Below the pieces are notes generated by a model. The model was given only the letters and a program-made list of their open reading frames with translations. It was not told where the DNA came from and ran no database searches. The translations under genes were made by a program, and so were the position numbers. A stretch of DNA of 64,000 nt from positions 16,176,751 through 16,240,750 of the forward strand of contig NC_064042.1 of NCBI RefSeq assembly GCF_932526225.1, in the 5' to 3' direction. Positions 37,601 through 46,600 of this stretch are shown here, piece by piece. The DNA comes from Nematostella vectensis. Lineage: Eukaryota > Cnidaria > Anthozoa > Actiniaria > Edwardsiidae. The number at the start of each line of letters is the position of its first letter. Within the stretch, counting starts at the first letter, position 1.

Positions 37601-40600
37601 TAGACTAGTAATGTTATACATAAATATTTAGTCAACTATCAGTTATTGGTAGACTAGTAATGTTATACATAAATATTTAGTCAACTATCAGTTATTTGTA
37701 GACTAGTAATGTTATACATAAATATTTAGTCAACTATCAGTTATTGGTAGACTAGTAATGTTATACATAAATATTTAGTCAACTATCAGTTATTTGTAGA
37801 CTAGTAATGTTATACATAAATATTTAGTCAACTATCAGTTATTTGTAGACTAGTAATGTTTTTTACAAAACTTGAAATGCCCACCTGTAGTCACAAACAT
37901 CGCAGACATATGGGCGGAGTGTCGAGTGCCGAAACTTGATATGCTGTTTAAGTGCTGAGGGGTTTGGGCAAGTCATGTCACAAAACTCACATTTAATATT
38001 GTTCACTGAAAAAAAGATTCCAACAAAAGGTTGACATAGTCAATAAATGTTGTTCTGCTTAATAAATGTTGTTCTGCTTAATAAATGTTGTTCTGCTTAA
38101 AAAATGGTGTTCTGCTTAATAAATGTTGTTCTGCTTAATAAATGGTTGTTCTGCTTAATAATTGTTGTTCTGCTTAATAAATGGTGTTCTGCTTAATAAA
38201 TGTTGTTCTGCTTAATAAATGGTTGTTCTGCTTAATAAATGTTGTTCTGCTTAAAAAATGGTGTTCTGCTTAATAAATGTTGTTCTGCTTAATAAATGGT
38301 GTTCTGCTTAATAAATGTTGTTCTGCTTAATAAATGGTTGTTCTGCTTAATAAATGTTGTTCTGCTTAATAAATGTTGTTCTGCTTAATAAATGGTTGTT
38401 CTGCTTGATAAATGTTGTTCTGCTTAATAAATGGTGTTCTGCTTAACAAATGGTGTTTTGCTTACCATGGTGTCTCATGTGGTCTCTAAGGATGCGCTGG
38501 GATCCACAGTACTTGAGACAGTGAGAACATTGAAAAGTCTCAACTGTAAACACAATTAGATGCTAATTAACCTGATAACTGCAAGTAGCACACAATAATA
38601 AACCATTTGGACAATAAAGACATCATAAAGATGCATAGTCAGGATTTATGGGGGGTGGGGAGAATATTATTTGACAATCCTTCACTAAGAAATGACTTAC
38701 TTTTGGCAGCCCAGGGGAATGTGTGGGTGTGAACCCTGTATGTGCACCTGACAGTACACTGCATAATATAAAATAATGGTCTATTATAGCGTCTTTCCTG
38801 GCTTCTATTGGCTGAATGGCTTGTTGGTTAATGACGTCACTTTTAATATGCCGCTAGCCTTGAAGCCTGGCAAAACACTTGAAATCACAAATCAACATGT
38901 CTAGTGGCTTGTATGGAGTTGAGATGTCAATGGCATGTAAGGGAAACTGTGATACCAGTGTTTCAGCACGAAATCAGTCAAGTACGGAATGAATCCACAC
39001 ATATCTCACTAGCACTGAGATTATTTACCTTGATCTGAGCCTGGTTTTGGAAGATCTCCAAGTGAAAGAGTAAATTTTACATGATACCGGTACACACACA
39101 AAGTCTAAATCATGAAATATTTGTTGTTTACCACAACAGCTAGATTTATCTTGAATAACAAGCAATCTAATAATAGTCTAGAATATTGGAATTTGAATGG
39201 TTAAAGTTGCGATTTTCCTTTTGGAAAAATAAGTCCTATTAATTTTTCCGGGTCTGGTATCCATCAAATCGCACGCTCTGATTGGCTCTCGTGAGGTCCG
39301 GTATTCTACTTTTGGGACCCCACGATACCGGCCCGCTCGCCACCAGAGCTCGAAATAGTGAGTTGATTTGTAAAATGCCCATTGAAAACTGGTTTTTACT
39401 CCCGAGGTTATAGATCTTCACACATAAACTGCATTTTATTTGTCATTTTATCTAGAATCATTGACTTTAGGGAAATCGGCTTCAAAGTCCCTGTGCTGTG
39501 TTTTGACAATTTCCTGCCATAATGATTTTGCAACGCGTGCGACAATTTCAAGTTTGCTGAAAGTTTTTTTTATTTGGAATAAAAAAGGCAGCAAATCGTC
39601 TCTTCATACGAAGAAAAAATTTACCTGCATAACCAGCTTAAGGTACAGTACCGCTCTCGAACATGTGGACATATGTTTGCGAAATTGTTCGCGAAATTCA
39701 CGAACACCATTCGCAAACAGCTGATGTTCGCGAACAGACCGGGACAAACCGATTGACAAACGGGAACTCGTACCGTGTAACCGAAGACTTACAGTACTGA
39801 TACTCACTTAAAATACATACAGGAGTTCTGCAAGCGATTCAAATAAATTGTTCGTGTAAAAGTCAGCTGAGAGCTATGGTTATCGTTAAAATCAGAAACA
39901 GCAAATTCAGTTATAGTCTGATATGCCTTCAGTTCAATTATTTGTAGACGATCAAGACAAGACACTTTCAAGTTTGAGAAATAAAGACGATAAAGATGGC
40001 GGATGAAAGCCAAAGCATGCGAAGGATTCGATCGTGGATTTACGAGGGCAGACACAGGCAAAAAAGTTAGTTAGTTTATTCTGAAAAGCTTGCCTCGAAG
40101 AGGGAAGGAATGTCGATCGCTTGATATTCTTCGAAGATTGTCGAATGTGACAACTGCTAGCGAATACTTTTGAACAGCGGAAGCCATTTATTTAACAAAT
40201 ACTTGTATTACACACGGGATAATCAATTTGGGGAAGGAATGCCGATCGCTTGATATTCTTTGATGATTTTCGAATGTGTGAAAACTGCTAGCGAAGAATT
40301 TTGAAATTCTATTTGACAAATACTTGTTATAAACACGCGAACACGAACAGCGTGTTCGCGAACAGATGCAAAATCTGTCTTTGCGTGTTCGCGAACAGTC
40401 TATATGTTCGCGAATTTCGCGAACGTTGTTCGCAAATTTCGCGAAAGTCGTTCGCGAATTTCGCGAAAGTCGTTCGCGAATTTCGCGAAAGTCGTTCGCG
40501 AATTTCGCGAAAGTCGTTCGCGAATTTCGCAAACGCTGTTCGCGAATTTCGCGAACGTTGTTCGCGAAAGTTTCGCGAACAGTGTCCCTATGTTCGTGAG

Positions 40601-43600
40601 CGGTACTGTATCCACATTCAAAAGAAGTTCTTTAGTGAATATATCTTTTTATCATCTGTGGAGGATTTAAAGCGAAAGAAGACATTTCTACAATCAATTT
40701 GAGTTGAGAACGACATATCAATTTGGACTAAATTATTTTACAAAATTGTTGGTCAAAACTCAGAGAATGTCTTCTTTGTATTTTCTGTATTTCTGGAGGA
40801 TAAAAAGAGTTGTGTGGAAATACAAAATGGAGTTTATTGAATGATCTTGAGTGTAATAAAAGGTGTTTACTTCAAAATTCGGTTGTTTCTTTTACAATAA
40901 AGCTCTACAAAATCAAATCTACCGAGTGAAAAAACTACAACATAAGACAACGAGGAGCCCTATCCTCGGGGGGCCCATAAGATAAATAAGGGGCCACAGG
41001 GGGCCCAAAACAAATAATATTATAACATCTCCCTTCTCAACAAAGTGTTAGGTTAAGTGTTCAATAAATGTTCTTAACAATGTTCAATAAGTCTTTGTGG
41101 TTTTTTGATAACCCTGCCAGATGCTGTGCTCATCGGTGTCGTCTCGTGTTGCCTCTCAGAAGACTTTGGTGGTGTAGGCGGTGCTGTCACATTATTGCTT
41201 AACTGTGTGGGGTTGTTGGTACTTTCTGGTGGTAGTTGAGGAATGGCTGGTATAACAAAAGGACTTGTGCTCATCGATTGATCATTAGGTGTTGAAATGA
41301 TTTGTCGTCGATTTCTCCTGAAGACACGCCCACGCTCATCTCCTAATAAGTACGATCGGGGCAATACTTCTGCTTTCCTCCACTCAGCCTCCCGGTTTGG
41401 ACGGATACGCACCTTATCTCCAACTTGTAAAGGAGGGAGATCATGACTATGACTATCATAATACTTTTTTGAAACACTCTGACGATGTTTCAATGTCTTC
41501 ACAACTTGATTTGGGTCAACAGGCTGAGGCAGTAGCAAACGTCGATGAGTCGGTAGTTGGGTACGTGTTCTCCTACTCATTAGCAGCTGAGCTGGAGACA
41601 CACCTAAGTCATCAAAGGGTGTATTCCTGTATTTGAGTAATCCTTCAAAAGGATCTTTGTTGTCAGCAGCCGCTTTCTTTAAAATCCGTTTTGCGGTCTG
41701 AACTGCTTTCTCGGCAGCTCCATTTGATTGTGGATACTCTGGAGAGCTTGTGGTGTGACGGAAACCCCACTCATCTGCAAACTTTTTGAACTCATGTGAA
41801 CTATTAAAAAGGTTTCTAGTGTTACTGTACTGGGAGCCATTGTCGCTCAGAACTTCCACCGGGATCCCAAACCTTGCAAAAATCTTCTTTAAGTTATTGA
41901 TAACACAATTAGCAGTGGTTTGGCGTAACAACTCAATCTCAAAGTACTTTGAATACAAATCGGTAACAAGCAAATAGGAATGTCCGGCATATTCAAAGAT
42001 GTCAGTACTGATCACTTGCCAAGGCAATCCAGGAACCTCACGTGGTAGTAGGGTCTCTCTTGGCTGTTGGTTTCGGAAGGCATTACATATGGAGCAGGAA
42101 CTAATCTTGTCTTTGATCTGTGCAGTCATTGAGGGCCAGAAAACATATTCTCTTGCAAAACTGAGACTTTTGTTCTCACCCATGTGTGCGCCATGAATTT
42201 CTTCTAGCACCTCTGCCCTCAACGATCTCGGGACAATGATTCTGTCTGCTTTGAATAACAAACCATCTTCTACGCTAAGTTCCTCTCTAAAACTCCAGTA
42301 TTCTCTCGCTAGCTCATCAAGTTGATGTTTTTCTGCTGGCCAACCTTTAACGACATATTCCATGACCACTTGAGAGGTAACATCGCAGTTTGATGCTTCC
42401 TTGAATTTTTGCAAAGTGCTTGAATCTACACCAAGACTGTCAATTAAGTTGATTCCAATCATCTCTTCTGGTTCACTAACTGGTTTAGTGTCACTAACTG
42501 GGGCTCTGCTTAAGCAATCTGAGATGAATTGTTTCTTTCCTGGCACATAACGAACATCAAGGTCATACTTTGTCAGCTTTAACAACATCCTCTGCAATCT
42601 CGGTGGTGCTTCATTCAAGGGCTTTTTGAAGATGGCTTCTAGTGGTTTGTGGTCGGTTTCAACTACAACACGACGTCCATAAACATAAGTATGGAACTTT
42701 TCAGTTCCCCAGACAATTGCCAGAAGCTCTCGCTCGATGTTGGCATACCTTGTCTCAGCAGGTGATAGTGTTTTTGAGCCAAATGCTACAGGTCTTTCGT
42801 CCTGCAGAATCACAGCACCTAATCCCGTGCCACTTGCATCAACATTAAGCACTGTCTCTTTGGTGTTGTCAAAATAGGCTAAAACTGGCGCTGAGGTAAT
42901 GACTGCTTTGAGCTTGTCAAATGCATGCTGTTGAGGTGTCTCCCATACGAATGCGGTATCATTCCTTGTTAGCTGCGAGATAGGGCCCTGGAGATCAGCT
43001 TTATGTTCAATAAATTTATCCAGATAGTTTACAGTTCCTAGGAAACGTAGTATGCCATCTTTATCGGTCGGGGCAGGCATCTCGTTGATAGCTCTTACCT
43101 TTTCAGGATCAGGCTTTAAACCGTCTGCAGTAAATAGGTGTCCAACGTAGCTGACTTCAGGAACTCGAAGTTTGGCTTTACGTGGATTGAACTTTAGACC
43201 TATCTCACGGCTCCTCTTCAATACTGCAATCATCTTGTGATCTAGCTCACATTGATTTCCACCATGTATCAAAAAGTCGTCAACGATTATTTCTACTGGT
43301 ACTCCTGCGAAGAGTCGGTCCATCTCTCGTTGGTAAATCTCGGGCGCGGAACTTATGCCGAATGGGAGCCGCAGGAATCTGTATCGACCCCAGGGGGTAT
43401 TGAAAGTCAGGAGCTTCGAGCTTTCTTCGTCTACTGGTAGTTGCCAAAAACCGCTGCATGCATCCAACGTTGAGAATATTTCAGCACCGGTGAGTTTGTT
43501 GGCAACCTGTTCCACTGTGGCCATCGGATAATGGGGTCTCTTGAGGGCTCTATTGAGGTCACGTGGGTCTATACATATTCTGATGTTGTCTTTGGTTGGT

Positions 43601-46600
43601 GGGCTTTTCTTTTCTTTGCCTTTTCGTTTATCGATTACTAACATCGAAGAGACCCAAGGGGTATGTTCTTCTTCTTTAACAATGATCCCATCTTCTTCCA
43701 TCTCTCTCAGCTTCTGTTGAGTTGGGTCTAACATGGATACTGGGATCTTTCTGGGTGCGTGTATAACTGGAGTTACTGCAGAGTCTACCTCTAGGTGTAC
43801 TTTGTTGGGTAACATTCCTGGTTTGTTACTGAAGCAATCAAGGTAATCTTTCAGAACAGGGTCACTTGTGAGGGTTGTGGTACTTTTGCTTTGTTCTCTG
43901 GACAAGTCGATGTTTGATGTTTGTGCTGATGGTGAATCTAGCAATGTGAGATCCATGAACTGTAGGACTTCAAGATCAAGGCAAGCCTCACAACTTAGTA
44001 GTGGGGTGAACTCTCCATCAACTACAAGATATAACAGATCTATCTTTCGATCTTTGTACTGTGTTGGAAGGCGGACACATCCTTTAGGGTAGATGGGCTT
44101 AGTCGCAAGCCAGCCCTTCAAAGGCTGGTGTACACGTTTCAACGGCTTGTTGGTGATGCTCTTGTACAAGTTGTAGGGGATGACAGTAGCCTCCGCACCC
44201 GTGTCTGCTTTCAGTTTGACCTCTTTTCCTGCTATCATGACTTTTATCAGGCTCTTTTTGGGTTGCTGGTTCTGTAACACGCTTCCGACTTCAATGTATC
44301 CAAAGTATGTGTGGGTTTCGTTGCTGTCACTTGAGTCATACTCCTGTTCCACCACATGCACTTCTGGATCTTTTTTCTGTTTGTTTTTACACATCTTTGC
44401 AAAATGGCCTGTTTTGCTACAAATCTTGCAATTCCTTTTAAAGGCTGGGCATCGGGTTGGGTGTGCAAATGAATGGCGATATCCACAGAACTTACAAGAC
44501 GGCTGTTCTTTCTTAACTTGGACTGGTTGCACAGACACTGTTTTACTTGGGACTACTGTCTGTGGAACAAACTTATACTTCTGCAGCTCAGTCGCCTCAT
44601 AAGTTCTGCAGTAATCATGCGCGGTTTGTAGGGTAAGGTCTGGCTTTTTCAACAACTCCCCTCGCAATTCATCGCTGGTTACTCCCCCCACAATACGGTC
44701 TCGTATCAATGAATCTCTAAGTGCTCCAAAGTCACAGTTTAATGAAAGCCGTTTTAGCTCACTAACAAAGTTGTCAATTCGTTCACCCTCCTTTTGGTTT
44801 CTAAGATTGAAGAGCAGTCGCTCATAAATGACATTCTTAGCTCCTCGACAAAGTTCATGGAACTTTCGGCACACATCACCATAAGATTCATTACTCTCGC
44901 CTGCAGTATACACAAAGTGGCTATACTCTTCAATTGCACTCGGTCCAGCACAGTTAAGTAACAAATTAACTTTTAACTTATCTCCCTTGTCGTCCTTTCC
45001 TTTTGCAACCAAGTAAATTTCGAACTGCATTAGGAACTTTCTCCAATTTTCTGATGCATTCGCATCCAACACCAAAGGTCCCGGAGCTCGATGATACATT
45101 CCCCCACTTTCGGCCATCGTTTCCTTGTTTTGTCGACTTTTCTTTAACAATTAATATTCTCCAGTGGTTAACCACTTCTGACACCATGTAATAAAAGGTG
45201 TTTACTTCAAAATTCGGTTGTTTCTTTTACAATAAAGCTCTACAAAATCAAATCTACCGAGTGAAAAAACTACAACATAAGACAACGAGGAGCCCTATCC
45301 TCGGGGGGCCCATAAGATAAATAAGGGGCCACAGGGGGCCCAAAACAAATAATATTATAACATTGAGCAAACAAAATCTTCACGAACATTGACGAAAGTC
45401 AGAATCAAAACCTCGCCTCGTGCAACCGTAAGCCCATAAGGTAAACAAAGTTGAAAATTCTATTAAGGAAAAAAATAAATATGTTATTTCCCAGCTATAT
45501 ATTCCCATATATCTTATCATCTGTGGAGGATTTAAAGTGAAAGAAGACATTTCTACGATCAATCAGAGAATGTCTTCTTTGGAGGTTTTGTATTTCTGGA
45601 GGATTTAAAGAGTTGTGTGGAAATACAAAATGGGGGTTTATTGAATGATTGAGCGAACAAAATCTTCACGAACATCGACGAAAGTCAGAAGCGAAACCTC
45701 CCCTCGTGCAACCGTAAGCCCATAAGGTAAACAAAGTTGGAAATTCTATTGAGGAAAAAAATAAATATGTTATTTCCCATCTAAGGGTCGGTCGGTATCA
45801 TGAAATACTGTGACCTCGGCCTTGAAAATACTGACCTCGGTCACAGTATTTCACGATACAGACCTCTCAGCTGGTAAATAACATACATGTGTTTTGCCAG
45901 GCGTTGGGGATAGCTTATTTTAGAAAATATTTTACAACAGAGGGCTGTCATGAGATGCCTGGGGACAAGGCTAGGTCTATTAAATCACAAATCTTACTTA
46001 GAATTTCAATATCAAGGCTCAATAACAATGTTCTAAGGGGTAAATTAATACAGTATTGTTTTCTAGTTTATTATCTGGAGGGCTGGTAATGCACAGTATG
46101 GTACTTACACTCTGAGGTGTTCTGCCTGGAAAGATGATCCGCAAACTTGGACATGCTGGCGAACATCCCTCCACAGACATGACAGGCATAGACTTTTTCT
46201 CTGGTGTGGACATGAGCGTGTTCTCTCAGCTTGCAGTGGTTCCTAACACGTGTCATGCAGCCTGCCAACACAATACACAGGGATTTGTTTCAAGACTTCC
46301 ACACTGTACATTCAACTTGTACAACAATGTTGTTTTATTATGAATATAAAAACTCTCATCATTTTTGTACAACTTTCATGGTATTATTCGATACTTAATA
46401 GAATTTAGTTGTAAGAAGGATTTCAATGTGATTCAAGTAGACTTAATTAACTACTGAGAAGTAGATCTCATTTGCATAAACTACAAAACCACTTATCATA
46501 CAATTTCTATCATGAGGCTTTCAGGCCATAAACAAATATTGTTTACCCTTCCTGACACATTATTCTCAGTAACATTGTAACCCATAGTTGATGTGAGATG

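Larger units (their letters stand above)
40646..45780. repeat. Tandem duplication of about 270-350 bp, one copy split by the LTR element
   Basis: A segment starting TTATCATCTGTGGAGGATTT and ending AAATAAATATGTTATTTCCC occurs twice. The first copy is 40648-40851 continued at 45363-45500; the second is about 45513-45778. The second copy is uninterrupted (TTGAATGATTGAGCGAACAA) and so shows what the insertion site looked like before the retrotransposon arrived. Confidence 0.75.

Noticed and set aside
35565-37862. CRISPR-like appearance of a regular 49-bp repeat
   Set aside because: The whole unit repeats; there are no unique spacers, no cas genes, and the DNA is clearly animal. The same applies to the 68-bp and 85-bp arrays.
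38697-38762. Possible extra zinc-finger exon in HINFP intron 2 (minus strand)
   Set aside because: It has splice-like borders, but exons 2 and 3 already join in phase and match the HINFP spacing, so an insert would disrupt the finger array. Could be a decayed exon.
41397-45191. Plus-strand open frames across the retrotransposon
   Set aside because: Antisense shadows of the gag-pol frame without domains.
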